The notes: generated by a model from the letters alone, not told the origin. A stretch of DNA of 64,000 nucleotides from Lampris incognitus (GCF_029633865.1 NC_079216.1:23684447-23748446); one strand, 5' to 3'. Shown: positions 41,938-52,717, counted from the stretch's first letter. Program-made: numbers and translations.

Positions 41938-43517
41938 TACTGCTCAAAAAATAAAGGGAACACATAAGCAATGCAATGTAGCTCCAAGTCAATCACTCTT
42001 TTGAGATATCAACCTGTCCAGTTAGGAAGCAACACTGATTTGTGAATCAATTTCACCTGTTGGTAAATTGTCTAATTTCCACCAGGTGGAAATTAGACAA
42101 TTTGCAAGACAACCCCTATAACAGGAATGGATTTGCAGGTGGTGGCCACAGACCATTTGCCTGTCCTCATCTTTTCTGGCCGATCTTTGGTTAGTTTTTC
42201 ATTTTGCTAGTGCCCTCACCACTAGAGGTGGCATGAGGCGGTATCTGCAACCTACAGAAGTTGCTCAGGTAGTGCAGCTCATCCAGGATGGCACATCAAT
42301 GCGTGCTGTGGCAAGAAGATTTGATGTGTCTCCCAGCACAGTGTCCAGAGCATGGAGGAGGTACCAGGAGACAGGCCAGTACACCAGGAGACGTGGAGGG
42401 GGCCGCAGGAGGACAACAACCCCCGCAGCAGGACCGCTATCTGGTCCTTTGTGCAAGGAGGAACAGGAGGAGCACTGCCGGAGCCCTACAAAACGACCTT
42501 CAACAGGCCACTAATGTGCAGGTTTCTGCTCAAACAGTGAGAAACAGAATGCATGAGGATGGTATGAGGGCCCGACGTCCACAATTGGGGCCTGTGCTCA
42601 CAGCCCAACACCGTGCAGCCCGATTGACCTTTGCCAGAGAACATCTTGGTTGGCAGATTCGCCATTGGCGCCCTGTGCTCTTCACAGATGAGAGCAGGTT
42701 CACACTGAACACATGTGACAGACGTGAGAGAGTCTGGAGACGCTGTGGAGAACGTTCTGCTGCCTGCAACATCCTCCAGCATGACCGGTTTGGCGGTGGG
42801 TCAGTGATGGTCTGGGGAGGCATATCCTTGGAGGGCCGCACAGACATCTACGTGCTAGCCAGAGGTACCATGACTGCCATTAGGTACCGGGATGAGATCC
42901 TCAGACCCATTGTCAGACCATATGCTGGTGCAGTGGGCCCTGGGTTCCTGCTCATGCATGACAATGCTCGTCCTCATGTGGCCAGAGTGTGTCAGCAGTT
43001 CCTGTATGTCGAGGGCATTGATGCTATGGACTGGCCTGCACGTTCCCCAGACCTGAATCCAATCGAGCACCTCTGGGACATCATGTCTCGTACCATCCGC
43101 CAACGCGATGTCGCACCACAGACTGTCCAGGAGTTCACCGATGCCCTGATCCAGGTCTGGGAGGAGATCCCCCAGGAGACCATCCGTCGTCTCATCAGGA
43201 GCATGCCCAGACGTTGTAGGGAGTGCATACAGGCACGTGGAGGCCACACACACTACTGAGACTCATTTTGAATCGTCTTGAAGAATTTCCACAGAAGTTG
43301 GATCAGCCTATGTTCTCATTTTCCACTTTGATTTTGAGTATGATTCTGAATCCAGACCTTAATGGGCTAATGATTTTGATTTCCATTGATCATTCTTAGG
43401 TTATTTTGCTCTAAACACATTCCTCTGTCTAATAAATAAAGATTTTCAGCTGAAATATTTCATTCATCGAGGTCTATATTGTGTTTTTAGGTGTTCCCTT
43501 TATTTTTTTGAGCAGTG
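41938..43517 (+). mobile_element. Tc1-B: nearly intact Tc1-like transposon, 1580 bp
   Basis: Terminal repeats TACTGCTCAAAAAATAAAGG and, inverted, CACTGCTCAAAAAAATAAAG, with TA on both sides (41936-41937, 43518-43519). A single transposase gene fills the centre. It lies inside the 5' LTR of element F and is the youngest-looking resident of the stack. Confidence 0.97.
42233..43259 (+). pseudogene. Tc1-B transposase, one frameshift
   Basis: Start ATG at 42233 ([20 protein letters not shown]): a paired-like helix-turn-helix ([20 protein letters not shown]) and a basic GRRR hinge. One extra C in the run of five at 42420-42424 shifts the frame. The rest reads through to 43259: [13 protein letters not shown] (first Asp), [15 protein letters not shown] (second Asp), [17 protein letters not shown] (Glu of DD34E). 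It binds the terminal repeats and cuts and pastes the element. All other domains look sound, so this copy died by one slip or is a very recent copy of a dead one. Confidence 0.93.
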
Positions 43518-43720
43518 TAGTAAACTAGGGGTTGAACCAGACGAGCAACACGTGTGGCAGACTGATAGGCGGACAGATAATGCAGGGGGCGTGCCAGTGG
43601 GGGGGGGACAGTGTACTGGTGGGAGCAGCTGGCAGGTGCTGATTGGAGGATGAGCAGATGGGTGTGAGCAGGAGGGGGGGGGGTTAAGAGGAACAGGAAG
43701 CTTGAGTAGAGTCCACTGTA

Positions 43721-43762
43721 GGTATAATGGCCAGGTGTCCGAATACTTCTGTTCATGTAGTG
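43721..43762 (+). mobile_element. Tc1-A right end
   Basis: The last 42 bp of Tc1-A: GGTGTCCGAATACTTCTG and on to TAGTG, inverted relative to 27107. TA at 43763-43764. Confidence 0.95.
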
Positions 43763-44060
43763 TATTTTGGGTATATAGCTCAAGAATGGTTGAAAGGAGA
43801 TAAATATTTAATGAATATATTGCTGGTGGCTGGTAAAAAGACTCTTACCAGTAAATGGTTATCACAGCAGAGCCCACCTTTAAATGCATGGATGGAAATT
43901 ACAATGGACATTTATAAAATGGAGACGATGCATCTGTCAATCATAAATTGGACCAATTGGCTTTACACTGGGAAAAAAAGAAGATTTAACTATATAGCAC
44001 TCCATAGGCCTGATTTTTTTTTCACAAATCAATGACTATGTTGTGAAGAATAAAATCACT
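43763..44060 (+). pseudogene. L1 ORF2 C-terminus, right part
   Basis: Continues the L1 of 26780-27106: YFGYIAQEWLKGDKYLMNIL, KKTLTSKWLSQQSPPLNAW, then frame-open to a stop at about 44035. It is followed by a 3' untranslated stretch that cannot be delimited. Confidence 0.85.
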
Positions 44061-44395
44061 CCCTACCTGTACATATTTTTCCTTTGTTTGTTGTTGAGCA
44101 AAGACGTTCCCAAAAATGCTTTCCTAAATGAACCTGGTAAAGAATATTCACATTTATCTAGTCTATCAGACCAGCCTGATTAAGGGTGGGTCGCGGATTC
44201 TGTGTGGATGCATTGTTGTCCCAAAGCAAAACTTCACAATATGAAAGTCATTCTGGATGTTTAACTGTTTGTACCAAGATTATTCATGCTGGCTATAAAG
44301 TTGGAAGAAAGAGAAAAAAAAGCATTTTTGTCGAGGCTCGGGTTACCAACGACCGCCACCGGTACTGTTGGCCAGCAGGGTGCCAGTAGAAACAA
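44061..44395. other. No recognised gene
   Basis: Probably the L1 3' end followed by unknown repeat sequence. No reading frame on either strand matches a family I know. Confidence 0.4.
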
Positions 44396-44859
44396 TGCTA
44401 TGGCAGGCGCGTAGCCAGAAATCTGATTATGGGTGGGCACAGACAAAAGTCAGATGGACACAGTCCGTATGTGTATAGCGATATAACAGCAGCAGCATAA
44501 TCATATAACATAAGCTATGCATAGAGCAGCTGGAATTTCTGTATGCGCTCTGAACATTTTCAGAGGCTGACAGATTATTTTCATCGTCTGTAGCTAACCT
44601 ATTCAGAATTGCTTTTACTGTAGCAACTCATCACTGAAGCCGAACTAGCTAGCTATAGCCTAGTATCTGTGCTGATGATACACAACGCTCTAACTCAACT
44701 TACTTGGCTGTTCCACTTCAGAAGTGGTCACACCTTCCTCTTCCTCCTCATCCTGTCTTTTTCTCACTAATACAAAGTTTAATAGTTTGTTTTTTGGCCA
44801 TAGTTTTTTTTAACTAGTTTTTTTGGTGAAATTCGTGTGGCTTTAGCTAGTGGACAAAC

Positions 44860-45426
44860 TAGAGTGGAATGCGTGAAAGAAAGATGAGGCCGGGGGCTGC
44901 TGGCATTTGCGAAACGCACTGCCAATCAAAATGAAGCTTTCTGATTGGATGTGCATGAGTGCCAACTGGGTGGAGTGTACCAGAGCCCTAGAAAGAGAGA
45001 GTTACGTCAACTCCGTAGACGTCAATGGGCCAATTATTTAACAGCAATGGCGGATCATGGGAGCCCCGGATAATTCTAAACAGTGCGCATAGAATATGTC
45101 ACGTTGGAATATATCTATATATAAATGTAAAAATCTGAAAATATTGGTTAGTAGTTACCAGAAATCGCGGCTAAGCAGTTCATTTAAATGACCCGCCAAG
45201 CTTCGTTTGGAACTATTCGGCGGCTACATGAACCACGTGACCCTCTAGCGTTCTGACCCTTCATTGACGCAACTCTCTCTTTCTAGGGCTCTGGAGTGTA
45301 CAGCTAGAGTGTACAATGGAATGCTTGCGGCATACGCGAAAGACGAAGAGCTGCTGGTATTTGCGAAATGCACTGCCAATCAAAGTGAAGCTTTCTGATT
45401 GTATGGGCAGGAGTGCCAACTGGCTG
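44860..45426. repeat. Direct duplication of about 120 bp within the hAT element
   Basis: The segment with GCACTGCCAATCAAA, GAAGCTTTCTGATTG and GAGTGCCAACTGG occurs at about 44860-44972 and again at 45304-45426. The copies differ at several positions. The inner MITE sits at their junction. Confidence 0.85.
44981..45293. mobile_element. MITE with 8-bp duplication, 313 bp
   Basis: Terminal inverted repeats of about 23 bp (CAGAGCCCTAGAAAGAGAGA) and a perfect GAGTGTAC duplication (44973-44980 and 45294-45301). An 8-bp duplication and CAG start place it with hAT. No coding capacity. Confidence 0.93.
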
Positions 45427-45476
45427 GGCGTTGCCCACCTTTGTCCACCCGTGGCTACGCGTTCGTGCTATGGATG

Positions 45477-45770
45477 TGGTGAGAGAGGACATGCAGAGAG
45501 GACATGCTCGCCAGCCACCCACTGGCTGGCGAGCTTGGGGGAGACTCCTCTCTTCCGGGTTGGGTTGAAGACCCACACCTTTGCTCCTGGGGTGAAGGAG
45601 CGGCCCTGACAACGAGTGTCATATGCACGGTTTCGAGTACCTGCGGGACCTCCAACAACGTCTGGCCGAGGCACATGAGTTTGCTCGGCAGCATCAGGAA
45701 CAGGCAGGTGCAAAACAAAAGCGGGCAAATGACACTCGTTGTCATATGCCCGTTCGCTCACAGACTGAAA
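45477..45770. pseudogene. Gypsy integrase C-terminal scraps, head to head
   Basis: The minus strand at about 45480-45630 reads DTRCQGRSFTPGAKVWVFNP and KRGVSPKLASQWV. The + strand at 45621-45768 reads FEYLRDLQQRLAEAHEFARQ and AKQKRANDTRC. In an intact integrase the second block comes just before the first, in one direction. Here they point at each other, and a short inverted repeat (GACAACGAGTGTCATATGC and its complement at 45730-45749) lies at the two breakpoints. Confidence 0.8.
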
Positions 45771-46160
45771 ACACTTTTATTTGCATTATACAACAAAATC
45801 ATATTTAACATGTTTAAGTAGATTTTAATATCTTGATATTTGAAGGGGCGGCGCCTCGGCGCCCTGTACTGGCCAGCCGCCACCGATTAAAGTTCCTTAA
45901 AGAAACTCAATAAAAACTTTAAAAAAAAGAAGCCCTAAATCTACCAAATTTCCCAGAAACAATTTGTTCACATGCATGCTTGTAGAGGTGAGGGAGCTAA
46001 CCAACTTCATGGACACTCAGCTTGCATTAGCTGGTCCATATTGACACTGAAACCTTCGCTCGCTGCAATGAAATAAAGGTATTTATTGAGCTCTGCTGAA
46101 ACAGACTTCACAATATTAAAAACTATACAAGCCTTAGTAGAAAAAAAACGCCATTTAAAA
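45771..46160. other. No recognised gene
   Basis: AT-rich spacer with one short GC-rich palindromic patch near 45846-45865 (ggcggcgcctcggcgccctg) and A runs. It follows the predicted end of the host gene. Confidence 0.4.
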
Positions 46161-46164
46161 TCAG

Positions 46165-46170
46165 TTTATT
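46165..46170 (-). terminator. Candidate polyadenylation signal of the host gene
   Basis: AATAAA on the minus strand, about 285 nt after the stop codon at 46453. It is the first consensus signal downstream. Inferred from position only. Confidence 0.45.
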
Positions 46171-46237
46171 TAAATCTAATCTATTTATAAAGTAAACAAG
46201 TGTAATAACCCAATGAATATTTACAGCATTCACTTTG

Positions 46238-46322
46238 GATCATTAACCATTAATTAACCAAAATAACACTCATTAACCAAATAAAATCATTAACCAAAAA
46301 ATATCATTAACCAAATAAAAAC
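46238..46322. repeat. Short degenerate tandem repeat (CATTAACCAAA units)
   Basis: Four to six units of about 17-20 bp built on CATTAACCAAATAAAAT, lying in the predicted 3' UTR of the minus-strand gene. Confidence 0.8.
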
Positions 46323-46452
46323 TGAGTGGTTTGTGCGTGTCAGACCAAGAATTACCAGGGATGTAAAATGGACAAATCCTAGTTTTACAAGCAAAAATCT
46401 GTAGCTACTCAACACAGCAGACACAGAAATTTTAACTACTACATAAATGCAT

Positions 46453-46664
46453 CTAGAGTACGTCGAGTGCAGAGCCGCCAAAATACTGAAGAAAGATCTC
46501 TGTGTGAGCTTTGTAAAATTGTCCCAGGAGACGCCTCTTTTCCTTGCCCGAGATCTTGGAGTCAAGGTGGATGTTATCTAGCAGCAGCCACAGTTCCTTA
46601 TTGGTGGTCTTCTTCATAGAGTCAGCATAAATTCTGTTTGAGACCTGCTGATGGAATGAAGAGC
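46453..46664 (-). CDS. Putative host gene, last coding exon
   Basis: A clean acceptor (TCTTGTCTTTTCCCCAG) on the minus strand precedes an exon starting with two bases of a split codon (GC). It encodes SSFHQQVSNRIYADSMKKTT, NKELWLLLDNIHLDSKIS, GKEKRRLLGQFYKAHTEIFL and ends QYFGGSALDVL with TAG at 46453-46455. The exon at 58995-59070 ends with one base (G), so the joined codon is GGC and the frame stays open. Charged, helical and unlike any transposon protein in the window. I do not recognise the protein. The exon itself is well supported; its link to the upstream exons is inferred from phase. Confidence 0.6.
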
Positions 46665-46744
46665 CTGGGGAAAAGACAAGACACACACCATGGCTATGAG
46701 TAAAGGGAAAACAAAGGGTTTTTAGAAATTAACCCACAAGTGCT

Positions 46745-48740
46745 TTTTTTAATTTAAAGGAAACATCTCTCCATTCATAAATCATCACAAGATCCAGTGG
46801 ATGGCGTTTGATTTTTTCCACATTCCCAAAAACATCACAGAGTTGGTCAAGACCTAGTTTCAGGATCTTCAGTTCTGTGTCACAACACAGAACACCACCA
46901 CCACTTGGCAACATCTGGAAATAGGCATCATGGTGGGCTGCACTATTTCCCCTCTGGCATTCACCATGGCAATGGAGCTTGTCATCCGTGCATCTCGATG
47001 GGTGGTGGGAGGCGAAAGGTCCAGGAATGGCCTGTGTCTTCCACCAATCTGGGCGTACATGAATGACTTGACCACCATAGCAACAATGAAACCACGCACC
47101 AGGCGCCTGCTGCAGAAACTCCAGGAAAACATCAAGTGGACACGAATGGAGTTTAAACCAAGCAAATCCCGCAGCATCTCAATTGTTAAAGGCCAATTAA
47201 CAGAGGAACAGTTCTACGTCAGTGATCAACCAATCCCCACAGTCCGGGAGAAGCCCATCAAGAGCCTCGGATGGTGGTACAATGCAGACCTCAAAGACAC
47301 CCAGCAACTGGAGCAACTTCGTTAGGATACAATCAGCCGCCTAAGGCAAATCAACACACTGCGCTGCCAGGAAGTTGAAGCTCTGGTGCTTTCAGTTTGG
47401 GCTTCTACCCCGACTCATGTGGTCAATAACCATGTACGAGGTCTCATTATCTCATGCCAATCGCTTGGAGAGGCTAGTAAACTCACAGGTGAGGAAGTGG
47501 CTCGGACTGCCAAAGTGCCCCAGCAGTGTTGGACTTGACGGCAATGGAACCCTCGCACTGCCAATTTTCAGCCTGGTTGAGGAATTCAAATGTGCCAAAG
47601 TGAGGCTGGACATGTCCCTCACAGAATCCCGAGACCCGGTAGTGAGAGGAGTTGCTCCAACCCTAGCAACAGGGAAGAAATGGAGCCCAGCTGCAGCTGT
47701 ACTGGAGGCGAAATCTGCCCTCTGCCGCCGAGACGTAGTAGACCATGTTCAACAAGGCAGAGGTGGCCTTGGCTTGGGAAAAAAAACACCTACCTGGCAA
47801 AAGGCAACTACTACCGAACGGTGAACTATGGTGGTAGAGGAGGTTCACCGACAGGAAGAAGCAGCCAGATGTTCTAAAGTCGTAGCACAAACCAAACAGG
47901 GCTGCTGGATGAGGTGGGAGGATGTTGAAAAGAGGAAACTAACATGGAGTGAGCTCTGCAGCATGGAATCAAACAGGCCGAGCTTCATCATCAAAGCCAC
48001 ATATGATGTCCTGCCCTCTCCCACAAATCTAAATCTCTGGCTTGGAGAGAATCCATCTTGCTCCCTGTGTACAGCCCCAGCAACCCTCAAGCACATCTTG
48101 GTTGGCTGCAAGACCAGCCTCACCCAAGGCAGATACACCTGGTGACACAATCAGGAGCTCAGATGCTTGGCAGCTGAACTCAAGCGCAAGAGGGTTTCCA
48201 TCAATGCCCAACCCTTCAACAACCAGGAAGGGCCCCGGCGTTTTCCAGCTTTTGTTTGGTAGGGGGATAAACTGAAGGCCAACCCTTCACTTCCTGACTT
48301 AGGTTCACTAAACTCAGCCAGGGATTGGGAAATGCGGGTGGACTTAGGCTAGAAGCTCATCTACCCGACAGAGATCGCAACAACCACCTTGCGACCAGAC
48401 CTCGTCCTCTAGTCCAATTCTTGCCAGCTCACTTACATCATTGAGCTGACAGTCCCCTGAGAGGATGCAATCGATGAAGCGTACGAGCGTAAGAAGCTGC
48501 GGTACGCCAACCTAGCAGCTGAAGCAGAGGACAGAGGCTGGAAGGTGAAGGTGCGCCCTGTGGAGGTGGGTTGTAGGGGCTTTGTTGCCAGCTCCACAGC
48601 AAAACTCCTGAGAGAACTAGGAGTCAGGGGGCAGGCCCACAGCAGAGCAATCAAAGAGCTAGCCAACACTGCTGAGAGGACTAGCCACTAGATCAAAAGG
48701 AGAGACGTCGTCTGGGCTGCCAGGGTGAACAGCTAACCAC
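46745..48740 (+). pseudogene. LINE reverse transcriptase, C-terminal two thirds
   Basis: The + strand reads QWMAFDFFHIPKNITELVK, WQHLEIGIMVGCTISPLAF, AYMNDLTTI (RT active site, usually A-Y-M-D-D with one D changed to N), RMEFKPSKSRSISIVKGQL, KPIKSLGWWYNADLKDT, then LSHANRLERLVNSQVRKWLG, VEEFKCAKVRLDM, and a CCHC-like motif CSLCTAPATLKHILVGC. The last part (EVGCRGFVASSTAKLLRELG) ends near 48740. Stops and shifts occur about every 300 bp. A distinctive non-LTR clade that I cannot name. A minus-strand open frame at 46729-46914 is its antisense shadow. Confidence 0.8.
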
Positions 48741-49224
48741 AGGACACACCCAGGACCGATCAATCTGTGGTGGGCCTGCCTCAGCGGAGGGTGTCTTGTG
48801 ATAAAAGGCCGAAACACCCTGTGATGCTGAGGTACACAACTGACGATGTGTCCTGGTGGTGGCAATGTCACCTTGGCAGCCATCTCCAGTTTATTTCCCA
48901 CTGAAACTGTTGCAGCGCAAACACTAGGGATTTTAACAAGCAGTCCTTTTTTTTTGAATTTTATATCTCTGGACCACAGAGTCATCCTATATAATATTAA
49001 CTCATCTTTATGGTGGAAGACCCTCCCCAGTTTCTGTATACCGCTGTTGAAATGTTTTGACCAGATAGGATAAACATGGGCGCAGCGGCAAACCCATACA
49101 TGTAGGGAACAACTCCAGCAGGAAAAGATTGAAATGTGATGACAATGTGACTATGCTTTTCAGACAGACAATAAACTTAACTACAGAACAACGCGACGAT
49201 GTAGTTTAGACTGTCTTGCGTTAG
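48741..49224. other. LINE 3' flank and spacer; no gene seen
   Basis: Probably LINE 3' untranslated sequence to about 48900, then AT-rich DNA up to the hAT target site GCTCTGGTC. Confidence 0.4.
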
Positions 49225-49232
49225 CTCTGGTC

Positions 49233-49425
49233 CAGAGGTGTGGACTCGAGTCACATGACTTGGACTCGAGTCAGACTCGAGTCATGAATTTGATGACTTT
49301 AGACTCGACTTGACAAAATGTAAAGAGACTTGCAACTTGACTTGGACTTTAACATCAGTAACTCATGACTTCACTTGGACTTGACCCTTTTGACTTGAAA
49401 AGACTTGCTACTTCCCCCAAACCCA
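49233..49425. repeat. Left subterminal repeats of the hAT element
   Basis: About 15 copies of ACTTG/GACTTG and three of ACTCGAGTC in 190 bp, mirrored at 55142-55304. Clustered short motifs of this sort are the usual transposase binding sites of hAT elements. Confidence 0.8.
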
Positions 49426-49487
49426 AAGATTAAAAAGTATGTTGACATGGACCGCTCTATCTCTCTTTGTACATACACGTGTGCATC

Positions 49488-49490
<3 letters not shown>

Positions 49491-49525
<35 letters not shown>
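49491..49525. repeat. (GT)n microsatellite
   Basis: About 17 GT units, then GAGAGA. Confidence 0.95.
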
Positions 49526-49527
<2 letters not shown>

Positions 49528-49656
49528 AGATGGCGCGCTGTCGGCACGACATCCAATCAAATTAGATCCACGTTGTTTTGAGCCGACAGCATCCAACCAA
49601 TCAAATTACAGGACAACCAATGAAGAATAACAGATAACAAGGCGCCAGTTGGCAAA

Positions 49657-49808
49657 ATGATACCAAAGATAGTTTCGTTTGGGTATAAAAATTACGAGGT
49701 GGTCAACAAAAAACGAATTTCAGTATGTAAAACATGCGGGTCGAAGATTACGGACGGAGACGCAACAACTTGGAACTTCGCTCGACATTTGAAGTTGCAC
49801 AAAGAACG
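49657..49808 (+). pseudogene. hAT transposase exon 1: BED zinc finger
   Basis: ATG at 49657 (MIPKIVSFGYKNYEVVNKKR) opens a BED finger: CKTCGSKIT, then WNFARHLKLH, giving C-X2-C and H-X4-H ligands that bind the element ends. It ends at donor CG|GTAAGT with two bases of a split codon. The exon at 50726 completes it (KER then FEEYQ). Exon 1 has no lesion. Confidence 0.88.
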
Positions 49809-50725
49809 GTAAGTTTTGAATGAAAGCTAACACTAGCTTATCGGCTAAGTAACGTAATTGCTAGCTGCATAGTTAAATCAATGAGAATGTCAACTCACTG
49901 TTAACGTCACCTTGCAAACACGGTAATCTGCATCCACTGCGGGTTCATTCCCTTACTCCTACTCATCATATTGTAACAGGACAGTTTGGGATGTTTGAAG
50001 CGGGATTGTATAAGGTGCTTAGTTAAGGTGCTTAGTCAGTGTATCACACACACACAGTAGACTGCTGTCAGCAGTAAAACATAAGCAAACCTAATCAAGT
50101 CAAGGTCAGTTTAAATGTACTCTATGTTAAGAATATGTGTACGTTACCATTTTAGCTTGCTGCCAGACGAGTTTTTCCCGACAGGAAAGCGAAGTATATC
50201 TTACTCTCTCCAGCACACCAGATTCCACTGACAAAAACAGCAATTTTACTTTGCAGCACACGGGAGTTGCTTGTTTACTGCTGCCTCATTGAGGTCGTTT
50301 ATGTAATTTCGGTAAATCACAACTAAGCTGAACTATCACCGAAGACATAAAATAGCACAAATAAACTTAATGATTGAGGTAGCAGTAGACCAGCAATTTC
50401 TGTGTGATGCGAGGTAAAATTACTGTTTTTGTCAATGGAATCTGGTGTGCTGCAGAGTGAATTAACAAGCATATAACTTCAGTTTCCTGACGGAAAGGGC
50501 TGTTTGATGGCAAGGTAAAGCAGTGAAAATATTATTAATATAGCGTACAATGACAATGAAATTGATTTTATTAATGTAATGTTACAACACACACACACTA
50601 ATACAGTATACAATTAATATTAACACAATGTTACGATTGATAGAGTAAAGAGTAGTTTCAAATACAATTCATGTGTGGCTATAAGGGATTTTCTGACATC
50701 TGTTTCATATGCTTACCTGTTACAG

Positions 50726-52108
50726 ATTTGAAGAATACCAGATGAACAAAAGCATCATAAATAAACCACAACAGCCTTCAATCTCACAATTCCTGGACAG
50801 TCATGTAGGGCATTACAGCATGAGTCATCCACAGCATAAAGCTGTCACCAATGCAATACTGTCCAACTTGATTATTGATTGCAGCTTTCCCGTCTATTGT
50901 GGAAAACAAGAGTTTTCGGCACTTTCTGACGGTACTTGACAGTAAGTACAGCCCAGTGTGTTGCAGAACGTTGACATCAAAAACAGAGAGCCTCGCTGAG
51001 GAGAGACGTTCAAAATTAAAAACTCAATTGAGCAACACTGACCATGTTTCAGTCACTGTGGACATTTGGTCTGACCGAAAGATGAGGGGATTCCTTGGTG
51101 TCACTGTCCACTGAATAGAGAAAGAGGCAGAGAGGATACAGCTAAAGACTAATCTCTTGGCCTGCAACCGCTTCAAAGGCTCACACACAGCTGAACGAAT
51201 CTGTGACCAATTTGAGTGAATATGTGATGAATACAATATCGAAGATAAATTGCACTACATTGTTAGTGACAATGCTGCTAACATGCGAAAGGCATTCACT
51301 GTGTGCTTCCCCAGTGAACAAGAGGATGATGATGACGGAGATCATCTTGATGACCGTGAGCTCTGGTGTGACTTAACCCTGGAAGATCAGCAAACGGTAG
51401 ATGCTGCTATGGCAAAGAAACAGCGCCTGCAGTGTTTTGCGCACACTCTTCAGCTGGTGGTGGGAGATGGTTTGAAAGAAACAAAAGTGGTATGTCCTTC
51501 TCTTTCCAAGTTATCTAAACTTAGCTCACTGCTGCACACAAGCAGAACATTCAAAGATGTGTTTGATAGTGAATTTGGGGAACAGAAAGGCATCCCTGCT
51601 GCAGTCAACACAAGATGGAACTCAACACTGAGGCAAGTGAAGGCAGTTCTCCAGTGTGATCATCTAAAGCTCTGTGCTGTTCTAGAAAAGGCTGGGCATA
51701 AGGAGTTGTCATTCACACCACGAGAGTGGAATCTGTTGAAGGAGTTGGTGGAAGTCTTGAAGCCGTTTGGAGAAGCAACTGATTTGACACAGGGGGAGAA
51801 GGTCGTCACAATCAGTGCAGTTGTTCCATCCGTCTTGTCCCTCAATCACCACCTTGAGAAGCTGAAGTCTCAAGTTCGTTTCCTGAGCGGCCTGGTCAGA
51901 AGTCTCCAGGTATCCCTGAAAAAAAGATTTCTTGGGATCTTCATTAACGTGAAAATGGCCAGGACTCAAGATGGGATCACTGCCCCCTTTTCAGACCCAG
52001 TGTGCCTCAAAGCAGCCGCCTTGGATCCAGCCTTTTCTCTGCTGTGGGTGGAGCCCCATGTGCTGGTCAATCGTGACATCAAGGCAGAGGTGGCACAACA
52101 AGTTAAAG
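50726..52108 (+). pseudogene. hAT transposase exon 2: catalytic domain
   Basis: Acceptor TGTTACAG at 50718-50725. Reads FEEYQMNKSIINKPQQPSIS, frameshift near 50886, SIVENKSFRHFLTVLDSKYS, VSVTVDIWSDRKMRGFLGVT (first catalytic Asp), a stop at 51112, LACNRFKGSHTAERI, a stop at 51217, [14 protein letters not shown] (second Asp), then an acidic loop (QEDDDDGDH), [16 protein letters not shown] and [15 protein letters not shown]. Donor AAAG|GTAAAT at 52108. Three lesions in about 460 codons. Confidence 0.88.
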
Positions 52109-52261
52109 GTAAATATTATTGACTTTAATGCAAATTTTTTCCTCATAATCTGATCTAATTGACTGCAACAATAATTACATTTTTCAGTCTAACACTATCA
52201 CCAACATCAACGGTAATAAGGGCTCTTTTGTTTCTGCTGTTGCTGTTACATGTTTTGCCAG

Positions 52262-52717
52262 AATTGATCCTGCAAGATGCTGCAGAGACTGAGCAACCTG
52301 TGCCTCTGGTTGATGAAGAAGAGCAAGAGGATCTTGGAGAAGGAGAAGGGCTGTTTGCTGCATACCATAAGAGGCAGAAGAAGGATGTTGGGACCACTCC
52401 AGCACTACAGCTAAGTCACTACCTTGACATAGCCGAAGGACAGGCTGCCCTTTTGTTCTGGGCACTGAACATGAAGACTCTTCCTTCACTCTTCCGAGTG
52501 GCCATCAGAGTCTTGGCGGTGCCTGCCTCTAGTGCTCCAGTGGAGCGAGTTTTCAGCCATGGTGGCATCATACTACGTCCCCATCGTGCACAAATGACTG
52601 ACAGACTTTTGGCCAATTTGATCTTTTGCAAATACAATGCAGCACAGGGCCCTGACATAGAAAAGCACAACCCTACTCATTGTTATGTTCATGTATTTGC
52701 CCTCAGGACCCCCCTTC

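Larger units (their letters stand above)
28257..43715 (-). mobile_element. Element F: sushi-like gypsy, hosting three further elements
   Basis: Minus-strand retrotransposon with a perfect CTGTA duplication at 28252-28256 and 43716-43720, both inside Tc1-A. Sense order: 5' LTR (43715 down to 41758, split by Tc1-B), 17-nt leader, gag (split by H), protease, RT (split by G), then a deletion from just after YLDD into the 3' LTR remnant at 28257. RNase H and integrase are entirely missing. The gag, the short leader and the RT resemble element A, so F is assigned to the sushi/chromovirus group, although its chromodomain region is gone. Confidence 0.95.
41758..43715 (-). repeat. 5' LTR of element F, split by Tc1-B
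   Basis: Pieces 41758-41937 and 43520-43715 total about 376 bp. On + it starts TGTCACAG and ends TCCA before CTGTA, so the sense LTR is TGGACTC to CTGTGACA. The outer piece is G-rich, with two G runs (43597-43605 and 43674-43683). Confidence 0.85.
44404..45465. mobile_element. Non-autonomous hAT transposon, 1062 bp
   Basis: Perfect 8-bp duplication TGCTATGG (44396-44403 and 45466-45473). Ends are CAGGCGCGTAGCCA and, inverted, CGAACGCGTAGCCA, a decayed hAT terminal repeat, followed on both sides by a TGGGTGG/GGTGGGCA block. No transposase is encoded. It carries an internal direct duplication and a smaller MITE at 44981-45293. Confidence 0.92.

Noticed and set aside
46729..46914. Minus-strand open frame that looks like an upstream exon of the host gene
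   Set aside because: The opposite strand encodes the LINE RT continuously here (FDFFHIPKNITELVK, WQHLEIGI), so it is an antisense shadow. Joining it to the next exon was also less natural than joining the 58995 exon.
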